NCBI GenBank assembly: GCA_030602265.1
Contig: JAUWAB010000020.1
Span: forward strand, 1 to 60,998
Length of the DNA stretch: 60,998 bases
Source: Prolixibacteraceae bacterium
GTDB lineage: Bacteria > Bacteroidota > Bacteroidia > Bacteroidales > Prolixibacteraceae
Direction: 5' to 3'
Shown here: positions 20,501-27,439 of the stretch, one piece after another
Layout: every line of letters starts with the position of its first letter
How positions within the stretch are numbered: the first letter of the stretch is position 1
Notes under the pieces: generated by a model
Told to the model about the DNA's origin: nothing
What the model saw: the letters and a program-made list of their open reading frames with translations, nothing else
The model's database searches: none
Position numbers and translations under genes: made by a program

Positions 20501-20674
20501 AGTAACGATGCCGGTGACCAGGTTTGATTTTGATTCGTTCTGGGCAAACACGGTAAATGCCGCCATGAGGAATATCGCCAGGATCAGCGAAACCCTGGAA
20601 CAAATCCTGCATAACCATGCACTATTGTGTACATGGTGCCGGGTTTTACTTTTTAAATTTTTGATCATTGTCAA
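17519..20674 (-). CDS. SusC/RagA-family TonB-linked transporter (first pair)
   Basis: This 1051-aa SusC-type transporter has an unusually long charged N-terminal extension before the signal hydrophobic core (LILAIFLMAAFTVFAQ, ~30-45). A carboxypeptidase-regulatory-like domain (~52-125), a plug (SFWLRGKRTLRGK, VLKDAASTAQYGMRGGNGV) and a barrel ending GVNVTF follow. The canonical EEVVVVGYG-like TonB segment is not obvious between domain and plug; the region reads KDYVNKLYGRQRKEYVSSA. It pairs with the SusD 9 nt or more downstream. Upstream lies a 176-nt leader with a sigma-type promoter element at 20802-20834. Confidence 0.93.
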   Translation of the reverse strand: MTMIKNLKSKTRHHVHNSAWLCRICSRVSLILAIFLMAAFTVFAQNESKSNLVTGIVTSSNAEPMEGVSVTVRGGNAKAVTNADGRFSIQAGPNASLIFSSEGYVSITEGVSGRKEILVSLKEFYEEHEAKDYVNKLYGRQRKEYVSSAISQIYGNLTGNSPVISNGNKLAGVLPGLFVMQNNGEPGDEGASFWLRGKRTLRGKGPVVMVDGVERSMEFLDPSDIETVTVLKDAASTAQYGMRGGNGVLLVTTKRGEGGKIKVTFNARGGIKEPTTKPRFLDAYDYATLYNEAQRNDNPSQALMFNSVDLAKYMQAREGTLTGLDPYLYPNIDWYGDYVRDYTWQQRYSVNIDGGNKFAKYFVSGGYTLNNGLYNVDKTVNSYNTNASMDMFTLRSNIDIDVTDQFKMSLDLAGKQEQRTYPGSRTDAALRVFRSLYKTPPMAHPVLSPDGKIAGTKDYTNNPYGLLNYQGYSLYYTRMMAATLTMVHDLDFITDGLKIMGKVSFDSYYEQTTLRNKNFKVYQITTVLNADGTRTPVYMPNGTTLKYIETGTDTQMGSGGEYNDAQRLLNYDLGLDYARTFGSHDLVAWVGFNQREIGQENNANLPRFYRGFNGRLAYVLASKYLAEFNVGYQASEQMPPWAKYTLFPAGSVGWIVSREDFLKDSKIINFLKVRASHGLSGWDDIGGYFIWYQQFASSGGINYGNTAVSYAGWNEGAFALNNVQPERVRKSNIGFDATLFGERISISADYFKERNSRIMVQPELPFSMGIRFPDMPIAIVENEGFDFQLGYNDHIGKLQYSVTGVMTKADNTVIERGEAAKRYEYQLSTGRPLNPVFGLVALGLFQSQEEIDSSPRQTFGVTKVGDIKYLDVNDDDVIDSYDETYLGTNADPKIQYGINLALKYGNFDFTALVTGQEGGKIYMGGEAMYEFHDNGTVREHHLGRFNPEDESTWATATYPRLSLANKANNQRTSTYWARSTEMVRLKTMELGYTLPEKLSRSLKMQNIRFYVNGYNLLTWQSSDLMDIEARSTHYVIYPIQKILNAGVNVTF

Positions 20675-20677
20675 GTT

Positions 20678-20690
20678 TAACTTGTAGTTT
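20678..20690. promoter_or_regulatory. CAAGTT-T-AACTTG palindrome before SusC start
   Basis: A perfect 6+6 palindrome with a 1-nt centre lies 4 nt upstream of the SusC start codon, within the presumed leader. It could be an operator or a translation-blocking hairpin. Only the symmetry supports it. Confidence 0.3.
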
Positions 20691-20801
20691 TTTTAAATAG
20701 CATCTGTTGCATTAACTCGGAATTGTGATGGTTTCGGCCATCTGAATGGAAAGTCAGGTTTTGTTTCTCATAGGCATTGGTTTTCATTTTTAATCTATAT
20801 C

Positions 20802-20834
20802 TAATACACAACCTTTCCTGAAAACCCTACCTAT
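20802..20834 (-). promoter_or_regulatory. Candidate ECF-sigma promoter B (before first SusC-SusD pair)
   Basis: Minus strand: ATAGGTAGGGTTTTC, then TGTGTATTAGATAT. GTAGGG is at 20825-20830 and TGTATT at 20803-20808, 16 nt apart. The same pair of words lies ahead of fecR (promoter A), and neither word pair was found elsewhere upstream of genes in the window. The predicted start near 20795 leaves a ~120-nt leader before SusC. Confidence 0.55.
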
Positions 20835-20850
20835 CATGTAATGAATTTTA

Positions 20851-23800
20851 TCAAAAAGTTAGTTTTAAGCCTGCCGACCAGAGCCGCAGCTGCGGATACT
20901 GGCTTCCATTTTCACTGCCCGATTCCGGATCCCAGTTCATCATCCTGTCGAATGTAAGCAGGTTGTCCCCGCTGACAGATAGACGGGCAGAGGTGATGCC
21001 CGCCCTGTTGATCAGCTGCGCCGGAATGTTATATCCTATTTCCGCATTCTTCAGCCTGAGGTAGTTCCTCGAAAAGAGCCACCGTGTGGTCTTCTGGTGG
21101 TTGTTCGGATTTTCTACCGGGTGAAGCAGCGGATAGGTGGCAGTGGTCCAGGACGTTGGATCTTCCGGATTATACCTTCCCAGGTGTTGCTTCATCACCT
21201 TGCCCATGGCGTTGAATTCCCATACGGCGTCTTCCCTGAAATAGAAGTCTGCGTTACCGGCTCCCTGGAAAAGCACCGACAGGTCGAAGCCCTTGTAGTT
21301 TGAGCCCAGGTTTATCCCATAGGTATACTCTGGCACGGTACCATACCCGATATTGCCCATATCGTAACTGTCTATCAGTCCGTCACCGTTCAGGTCTGCG
21401 TAGCGGGCATCGCCAGGGTATACCACCCCGAAGCTCGGCAAAGGGATTCCCTCCCTCAACACGGGATACCCTCCCTCGAGCACCAGCGCACCCGAGGTGT
21501 CGGTCACGAAGTCTTCCTTCTGGTAGAGGCCGATGTCGGTCAGACCGAAGTGCTGTCCAATCCGTTTTCCTTCCCGCTTTTGCCATTCATATTTCTTTCC
21601 TTCCTCATCGAGACGGATGATCCGGTTGCGCGCGAAAGTGATGTTTCCACGGGCAGAATATTTCAAATCACCGGTTTTGCCGTTGTAGCCTAATTCGAAA
21701 TCAATTCCTTTGTTCAATACAATGCCGAGATTTTCGGGAGGCAGACCCTGCAGGTCTCTTCGCTGAGTGCCCTGCGGATTATTCATCCCTAAGACCAGCG
21801 GAACAGAATAGGGAATCGCCAGGATATCGACGCGGCGCTCCATAAAAAGGTCCGTCGAAATATTTATCCCCGACCGGAAGAGATGGGCGTCGAATCCGAT
21901 ATTTGACTTGCGTGCACGTTCCCAGGTTACATTCATGTTACCCGGCTGCCCTTCCGCGATTCCCATCTCGGCTGTTTCACCATTTTCACCCCATCGGATT
22001 ATCCATCCGTCCTCATTTGGCATATAGTTAAAGGTGTGTTCGTATAGATAGAGGAAGTTGCCGATTTTGTCGTTCCCCACCTCGCCGTGTGATCCCCTCA
22101 GTTTGAAAAATGGCACCGCGGTGATATGCTCCTGCCACCAGCTCTCCTCCGATATTACCCAACCCATGGAAAATGCAGGGAAAAGGCCAAACCGGTTGCC
22201 TCTGGCAAACTGCATGGAGCCATTATACCCCGCATTCACCTCAGCAAGGTAGCGTGATCTGTAAGCGTAAGTCACCCGCCCCACAAAACCCAAATATCCT
22301 GTGGGTATTTCGAATTTATCCCAGAAGCGGCTCTGCTGATAGAGGGCCATACCTGTAACTGCGTGGTCATCCCCGAAGGTACGGCTATAGCTGAAGGAGA
22401 ATTCAGTGGACAACCTCCTGCGGCCTGGCCCTTTCCCTGTGGCATACCTGATGTCAGTGCGCTGTCTGTTTAAGGTATATTCCCCGAATTTGTCGTATTG
22501 CCACAATTCGGGCTTCTCGGTAATGTCAATCCTCGACTCGAAACTGCTGTTAAATCCTAACATAGCCTGGAAGGACAAACCTTCCGTCATGGCATCCAGC
22601 TTTTGGCTATACCGGAAGGAGCCTTCCATTACATTATTATGGCGGGTGCGGTTTCCGTATGATGAAAGCAGAGCATAGGGTGCAAGACGGGTTTCGTCAG
22701 AACGGCCACCGATGGTCCCGTTGGGATTGATGTACGACTGGAAGTTGGGTGGAAGCCGGCGTGTCTTGTCGAACAGATCCGCATCAAAGTTGGGCTGCCT
22801 CCGTGTTTCCAGCCGTCCCGTGAGGTTTACACTCAGACTTGATGTATGCGACAGGTTAAAATCCAGATTAGACCTGAAGTTGTACCTGTAATAATTAGCG
22901 TTAGTGTTATAGCTGAGGTTCTTGAATTCCCGGTAGAGTCCTTCCTGCTGTAATACGTTTACCGACAAATAATATAGAAAATAGTCGGTTCCCCCTCTCG
23001 CGCTGAAGTTAACATTGCTCATTAAAGCGGCTTTCTTCAGAAAATCGGCGTAATAATCATTGTCGGGATGGGTATATGGAGAATCGCCGAGTCGGTAATG
23101 TTCAAGATCGGTGCTCGTATACTTCTCCGGTTTGCCCTCGTTGCGCATGGCCTCGTTGGTGAGCCGGGCAAAATCGTAGGAACCCAGGTATTCGGGCAAG
23201 CGGATAGGTGACTGCAGCGATACCCTGGATACGATTGAAAAAATGGGGTTCCCCTTGAATCCGCGTTTGGTGGTAATCAGGATGACCCCGTTGGCTCCCC
23301 GTACACCGAAAACCGCAGTTGCAGACGCATCTCTCAGAATAGAAAATGATTCAATGTCAGCTGGATCGATCTGACGCCAGTCACGTTCCAGTCCGTCGAC
23401 CAGCACCAGGGGATCGGAGTTGTTGGGAGTGGAGATTCCCCGTATAAATATTTTCGAGTCATCGTTGCCGGGTTTACCACTTCCCATCACAGTGATCACG
23501 CCGGTAGCACGTCCGGCAAGGCTGTTGGTTAATCCGGGACTGGATGAAAGTTGCAGTTCATCGGGCGCAACCTGTGAAATCGCCCCCACAAGACTTGCCT
23601 TTTTCTGCCTCCCATATCCTACCACCACCAGTTCCTGAAGGTCAATCATGGCTTCCAGCATGGTAATATTGAGCTCAGAGTTGCCGTGAACGGTTGCCCT
23701 TACAGGAATCATGCCGAGGAAGGAAAATAGAAGTGTGGCTTGTTCCGCGCCAGGCTGAAATTTCAGAGTGTAATTGCCATCCGGACCGCTCAGTACGCCA

Positions 23801-24228
23801 ATGGCAGTACCCTCAAGGCTGACGCTGACACCGGGAAGCGTCCTCCCCTGCCCGTCGGTGATTACCCCCGAAATTGTTTTTTCCGGTAAGATAACTGGCA
23901 GTATCTCCGGGAGCAGTACAACCTGTCGTCCTGTAATTTCATACCGGATCCCGGAGCCTGCGAACAGTCTGTCGAGAACCTCGTCAATGGCTAAATTTCG
24001 CACCTGTATGGTAACCTTGCGGCCGAGCTGCACAAAATCAGCATTATAGGCAAAACGGAAGCCAGTCTGTCTTTCAATGGCGTCTAATACCAATCCTGTC
24101 GGAGCATTCTCAAATTGAAGGTCTATCCCTGTATTCTGGGCGGACATGGCTCCGCCTAACAGTAGAAGTATTTCCAAAAATAATATGAAACGTGTAAATC
24201 GCAATGTCATTACAGGGTAAGTGACCAA
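20851..24228 (-). CDS. SusC-family receptor with N-terminal STN signalling domain
   Basis: This 1125-aa TonB-dependent receptor/transducer has a signal peptide (to ~residue 30), an STN secretin/TonB short N-terminal domain (~33-108, with DLQFENAPTGLVLDAIERQT and VTIQVRNLAIDEVLDRLF), a carboxypeptidase-regulatory-like domain (~118-200), a TonB-box-like LQELVVVGYG, a plug and a barrel ending LKLTF. STN domains of FecA-type receptors contact the periplasmic part of a FecR anti-sigma, and FecR is encoded 2 nt upstream. It has no SusD partner: the next gene is another SusC. The plug and barrel closely match the SusC at 12483-15578, so it probably senses the same ligand. Confidence 0.95.
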   Translation of the reverse strand: MVTYPVMTLRFTRFILFLEILLLLGGAMSAQNTGIDLQFENAPTGLVLDAIERQTGFRFAYNADFVQLGRKVTIQVRNLAIDEVLDRLFAGSGIRYEITGRQVVLLPEILPVILPEKTISGVITDGQGRTLPGVSVSLEGTAIGVLSGPDGNYTLKFQPGAEQATLLFSFLGMIPVRATVHGNSELNITMLEAMIDLQELVVVGYGRQKKASLVGAISQVAPDELQLSSSPGLTNSLAGRATGVITVMGSGKPGNDDSKIFIRGISTPNNSDPLVLVDGLERDWRQIDPADIESFSILRDASATAVFGVRGANGVILITTKRGFKGNPIFSIVSRVSLQSPIRLPEYLGSYDFARLTNEAMRNEGKPEKYTSTDLEHYRLGDSPYTHPDNDYYADFLKKAALMSNVNFSARGGTDYFLYYLSVNVLQQEGLYREFKNLSYNTNANYYRYNFRSNLDFNLSHTSSLSVNLTGRLETRRQPNFDADLFDKTRRLPPNFQSYINPNGTIGGRSDETRLAPYALLSSYGNRTRHNNVMEGSFRYSQKLDAMTEGLSFQAMLGFNSSFESRIDITEKPELWQYDKFGEYTLNRQRTDIRYATGKGPGRRRLSTEFSFSYSRTFGDDHAVTGMALYQQSRFWDKFEIPTGYLGFVGRVTYAYRSRYLAEVNAGYNGSMQFARGNRFGLFPAFSMGWVISEESWWQEHITAVPFFKLRGSHGEVGNDKIGNFLYLYEHTFNYMPNEDGWIIRWGENGETAEMGIAEGQPGNMNVTWERARKSNIGFDAHLFRSGINISTDLFMERRVDILAIPYSVPLVLGMNNPQGTQRRDLQGLPPENLGIVLNKGIDFELGYNGKTGDLKYSARGNITFARNRIIRLDEEGKKYEWQKREGKRIGQHFGLTDIGLYQKEDFVTDTSGALVLEGGYPVLREGIPLPSFGVVYPGDARYADLNGDGLIDSYDMGNIGYGTVPEYTYGINLGSNYKGFDLSVLFQGAGNADFYFREDAVWEFNAMGKVMKQHLGRYNPEDPTSWTTATYPLLHPVENPNNHQKTTRWLFSRNYLRLKNAEIGYNIPAQLINRAGITSARLSVSGDNLLTFDRMMNWDPESGSENGSQYPQLRLWSAGLKLTF

Positions 24229-24230
24229 AA

Positions 24231-25262
24231 CTACCTGGCTTTATTTATTTGCAACGCCTTTTCTTGGTTAAATTTCAAATAAATGATGTCATTACTCCAG
24301 ACCGGGTCGACCGGATTTATCCTGGACATCAGGTCCAACACCTGTGGAAGAGTCTCATTACGAATGGAAAGGGTATATTTAAGTGAACGGGCAGACGGGT
24401 CGATCTCAAATTTCTGGCCATAACGCCGTTCCAGTTCCGGGACCATCTCTTCCAGCGTCTGATTATAAAAATTGAGTCCTTCCTCCTTCCATGCCGTAAA
24501 GTGGAGAGGGTTTACCTTTTCGATGCAGATGCTCCGGCTGGTTCTCCCGTAAATCGCCATCTGGCCCGGCTCCAGGCTGACCTGCTCATCCTCCATTCCT
24601 TCCATGGTCAGTCTGACGGCTCCCTCTTCCAGGATAACCCTGATTTCTTCCTCACCGGGATAGGAATAAATGTTAAAGCGGGTACCCACTACCGTGACCA
24701 TAAGCCCGGAGCAACTTACCACTAAGGGGATGAGCTCATTCTTCGCCGCCTGGATGAATGCTTCGCCCTCTAGCTCCAGATCGCGGTTATCAACCGAAAA
24801 ACCATTGTTATACCGGAGTGTACTCTCCGAATTCAGCCATATCTCAGATTGGTCAGGAAGCGTCACATGAGTGATTTCTCCGGGTCCGGAGGATATAACC
24901 TGGCAGGTCATTCCTACTTCTGTCTGGGGAGTCCGGAGTGTAAAATATAAAAACGGCAGGGCTATGGCCAGGATAAGGATCGCAGCATACCTGAAGGTAC
25001 GCCGGATCTTGATCCTGAGCTTGTCTGCCCGTCCCGATGTTTCCAGTAGCCTGGAACTGAGCCTTTCCCAACTCTCCAGGTGTTCGGGCGCGACCGGCGA
25101 ACCCTTCCTGGACTCTTTCCATTCGGAGGAGACCTGTCTGAACTCTTCCCGGTGGCCATCCTGCCTGAGCCAGTCAAGGAGTCTGGCCATCTCTTCACGG
25201 GTGGCTTTGCCTTCAAGATATCTATTGATCAATAATCTCATGGTCCCTTCAGTTATGGACAA
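24231..25262 (-). CDS. FecR-family anti-sigma factor
   Basis: This 343-aa inner-membrane anti-sigma holds the ECF sigma factor encoded upstream until the STN receptor signals. Residues 1-85 are cytoplasmic (anti-sigma domain with LLDWLRQDGHREEFRQV), 92-109 form one membrane segment (AAILILAIALPFLYFTL), ~118-215 are the FecR periplasmic domain (SEIWLNSESTLRYN, FNIYSYPGEEEIRVILEEGAV), and ~270-340 are a DUF4974 C-terminal domain (NFYNQTLEEMVPELERRYGQ), typical of Bacteroidota. The start at 25262 is used; 25241 (MRLLINRYLEG) is equally plausible. It follows the sigma gene by 57 nt containing promoter-like element A. Confidence 0.95.
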   Translation of the reverse strand: MSITEGTMRLLINRYLEGKATREEMARLLDWLRQDGHREEFRQVSSEWKESRKGSPVAPEHLESWERLSSRLLETSGRADKLRIKIRRTFRYAAILILAIALPFLYFTLRTPQTEVGMTCQVISSGPGEITHVTLPDQSEIWLNSESTLRYNNGFSVDNRDLELEGEAFIQAAKNELIPLVVSCSGLMVTVVGTRFNIYSYPGEEEIRVILEEGAVRLTMEGMEDEQVSLEPGQMAIYGRTSRSICIEKVNPLHFTAWKEEGLNFYNQTLEEMVPELERRYGQKFEIDPSARSLKYTLSIRNETLPQVLDLMSRINPVDPVWSNDIIYLKFNQEKALQINKAR

Positions 25263-25288
25263 TAAATTAACTGTTGCATACCAATATT

Positions 25289-25319
25289 AAATACACGAAA
25301 ATACGAAAAACCCTACCTT
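25289..25319 (-). promoter_or_regulatory. Candidate ECF-sigma promoter A (before fecR-like gene)
   Basis: Minus strand: AAAGGTAGGGTTTTTC, then CGTGTATTTAATAT. GTAGGG is at 25311-25316 and TGTATT at 25290-25295, 15 nt apart. The element abuts the sigma gene's stop codon. It matches promoter B, 4.5 kb downstream, in both words and nearly in spacing. The predicted start near 25282 leaves a short leader to fecR. Confidence 0.55.
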
Positions 25320-25928
25320 TCATTTCCATAAGGCAAAAAATGCAATTGGTAAAATGATCCAAAATTCAGGGAATTTACGAAGCAATTCTTCCCTGATTTT
25401 TTTTCTTGCCTGGGTGATATTCTTTTCCACTGCCTTGATGGAGATTCCCAAATCCGAAGCCACTTCTTTCTGGCTCAGTCCAAGAAACTTTGTCCGCTGT
25501 AAAACCTCCTTCTGGCGGGGAGGTAAATTTCCGACAGCTTCCTTCAGTGAATCCAACAAAACCTGCTCCGCAGGAGAATCTTCCTTGTCCAGAAAGTCGA
25601 TGTGGTACAGCTGTTGAATATCCTCAATCTCCCCGGCGGTGATGTCGATGTGACCCAGAGTGAGCTTCGAGTCGCGGAGAAAGTTCAGGCACCGGTTACG
25701 GAGCATCACAAACATGAGCTTTTCCAGGTTTCCATCGGTTCTGACTGTGTCCCGGATGCTCCATAACTTTATGAAGCAATCCTGAACTATGTCTTCAGCC
25801 TCCTGCCTATCCCTTACAAAAAGCTCACAATAGCATAACATCCTGGGATATAAAATATTGAATATATCCCTGAAAGTATTGTGGTCACCATTGATCAGTC
25901 CTGGTATTAATTCCGGATTAGGTTGCAT
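25320..25928 (-). CDS. ECF RNA polymerase sigma factor (FecI/RpoE-like)
   Basis: This 202-aa sigma-70 factor of the Bacteroidota FecI-like expansion should direct transcription of the receptor genes downstream. Region 2 (~10-85) shows DRQEAEDIVQDCFIKLWSIRD; region 4 (~130-185) shows LPPRQKEVLQRTKFLGLSQK and the helix-turn-helix VASDLGISIKAVEKNITQA. The C-terminus is a hydrophobic stretch (FWIILPIAFFALWK) that could touch the membrane or the anti-sigma. The partner FecR lies directly downstream. A separate TAGATTTG promoter box precedes the gene, so sigma expression may be constitutive while its targets use elements A and B. Confidence 0.95.
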   Translation of the reverse strand: MQPNPELIPGLINGDHNTFRDIFNILYPRMLCYCELFVRDRQEAEDIVQDCFIKLWSIRDTVRTDGNLEKLMFVMLRNRCLNFLRDSKLTLGHIDITAGEIEDIQQLYHIDFLDKEDSPAEQVLLDSLKEAVGNLPPRQKEVLQRTKFLGLSQKEVASDLGISIKAVEKNITQARKKIREELLRKFPEFWIILPIAFFALWK

Positions 25929-26242
25929 ACTTCATCTTTGTCCGGTGGTTTATCCCGGACATTCATCACATCCGACAAATCTAATCAAATAATTCAAAAC
26001 TTAAAGTAAATGTACCTGGCCTATCCACTCCGGCTTGTTGCCATCGTAGCATAACACAATCAGTATGCTGCCTGGTACGCACACACATCTATACCAGGTG
26101 AATATAAGGGGTCAACCGGGATTTCCGGCAGAACTCCGCAAGCTGTTGCTTTTTAAAAGTCTGATTAATGCGGGGAATTTATGAAACAAAAAAATCCAAA
26201 CACCTGTATTTCAGATATTTGGATCTTTCGTTTGTGATTTTG
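25929..26242. other. Intergenic region upstream of the sigma gene
   Basis: This 314-bp gap separates the ECF locus from tRNA-Leu. It contains the sigma-gene promoter box and a small TCCGG/CCGGA hairpin (25941-25959) between the box and the start codon. I see no gene in the rest. Confidence 0.6.
25976..25983 (-). promoter_or_regulatory. Candidate housekeeping promoter of the ECF sigma gene
   Basis: TAGATTTG on the minus strand is a perfect TAnnTTTG -7 box, 48 nt before the ATG. No clear -33 box is seen at the expected distance. Confidence 0.4.
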
Positions 26243-26326
26243 TGCCCAGAACAAGACTCGAACTTGCACACCCTTGCGAGCACCAGCCCCTCAAGCTGGC
26301 GTGTCTACCAATTTCACCATCTGGGC
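26243..26326 (-). tRNA. tRNA-Leu(GAG)
   Basis: Minus-strand cloverleaf: acceptor GCCCAGA/TCTGGGC, the leucine-type D-arm AAATTGGTAGACACG, anticodon stem CCAGC/GCTGG with loop TTGAGGG (anticodon GAG, codon CUC), a long class II variable arm, and T-loop TTCGAGT. The discriminator is A73, as needed for leucine. CCA is not encoded (CAA follows). Confidence 0.95.
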
Positions 26327-26437
26327 ATGTATCAGAACTTCGCTTTTCAGGTTAGCGCCCGTCCCTCTTTCCGATTTTTCATATCGCGGGAACAGGATTC
26401 CGTTTCAGGATGAACTCCCTTTCCTTTTTAGCGAGTG

Positions 26438-26468
26438 CAAAAATAGTAATTAATTTAATCTGCCAAAA
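26438..26468 (-). promoter_or_regulatory. Promoter of tRNA-Leu
   Basis: Minus strand TTTTG (26464-26468), 18 nt, then TATTTTTG (26438-26445): a good fit to the Bacteroidota -33/-7 pattern. It implies a leader of roughly 105 nt before the mature tRNA 5' end. Confidence 0.6.
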
Positions 26469-26575
26469 CGGTTACCTGATTTTTTTCTGTTCTTACTGTA
26501 AAAGATGTCTCGACTAATCCATTCTTCATTCCATAAGCCAATATTTGTTTTAATTTAGCAGGAAACTATTCCACC

Positions 26576-27439
26576 ATGTTACGGAAAGATAAACTCTATG
26601 AGATTATTTTCGAAGCGGATACCCGGGAAGGGAAGCTTTTCGATGTAGCCCTCATTTTTCTGATCCTTTTTAGCATTGCACTGGTTATGCTTGACAGTAT
26701 ACAGGGAATATCCGGTAAGTATCATCAGCTATTGCGGATTGCGGAATGGATCGTTACCCTGACTTTTACCATTGAATATATTCTCCGCATTTACATTGTA
26801 CAGAAACCCTGGCGATATATTACCAGTTTTTATGGAATTGTTGATCTCCTGGCCATAATTCCCACCTATATGGGATTGTTTGTGGTTGGCGGACAAAGTC
26901 TGATTGTTATTCGTGCCATCCGGCTTCTGCGGGTGTTTCGCATTCTGAAGCTTACCCGGTATACCCGTGCTGGCAGGTTTCTGGTCATGGCCATGATCCG
27001 TAGCCGGGAGAAAATTTTTATTTTTTTGTTTTTCGTGCTTACCTTAGTCATCATTTTCGGCACCATCATGTATATTGTAGAAGGTCCCGAACATGGATTC
27101 ACCAGTATCCCGACCAGTATATACTGGGCTATTGTCACCCTGACTACCGTCGGATACGGTGACATATCCCCATCCACAGGGCTGGGTCAGTTCCTTGCCA
27201 GCCTGATCATGATCATAGGTTATGCAATCATCGCTGTACCTACCGGAATAGTAACGTCGGAAATGCTTTCAGCCAGAATCCATGCAAACACGCAGGTTTG
27301 TTCAAACTGCCTGCATGACCGGCATGATGATGACGCCCTTTTCTGTAAAAAATGTGGTCATCCCCTTCATTTAAACCATCAGAACGGAAATGGAAGCACC
27401 AGCGGTCAGGTCAGTCCTTCAGGTGACCCTTATCAGTAA
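26576..27439 (+). CDS. Voltage-gated-type K+ channel with C-terminal zinc ribbon
   Basis: This 287-aa six-segment ion channel has S1-S3 at roughly 22-105, S4 at ~108-130 with a positive residue every third position (RAIRLLRVFRILKLTR), S5 at ~140-165, a pore loop with the K+ selectivity filter TVGYGD (~195), and S6 ending near 228. This matches bacterial Kv channels such as KvAP. After S6, residues ~243-266 form CSNC...CKKCGHP, a four-cysteine zinc ribbon facing the cytoplasm. The gene is monocistronic; its stop overlaps the stop of the convergent pyrophosphatase gene by 7 nt. Function as a channel is well supported; gating is not. Confidence 0.93.
   Translation: MLRKDKLYEIIFEADTREGKLFDVALIFLILFSIALVMLDSIQGISGKYHQLLRIAEWIVTLTFTIEYILRIYIVQKPWRYITSFYGIVDLLAIIPTYMGLFVVGGQSLIVIRAIRLLRVFRILKLTRYTRAGRFLVMAMIRSREKIFIFLFFVLTLVIIFGTIMYIVEGPEHGFTSIPTSIYWAIVTLTTVGYGDISPSTGLGQFLASLIMIIGYAIIAVPTGIVTSEMLSARIHANTQVCSNCLHDRHDDDALFCKKCGHPLHLNHQNGNGSTSGQVSPSGDPYQ

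Noticed and set aside
20674-20851. Possible missing SusD between the STN receptor and the next SusC
   Set aside because: The 176-nt gap contains only the promoter element and leader. No remnant of a SusD frame is visible in any frame.
26168-26413. An 81-codon plus-strand frame
   Set aside because: It runs across the tRNA-Leu gene on the opposite strand.
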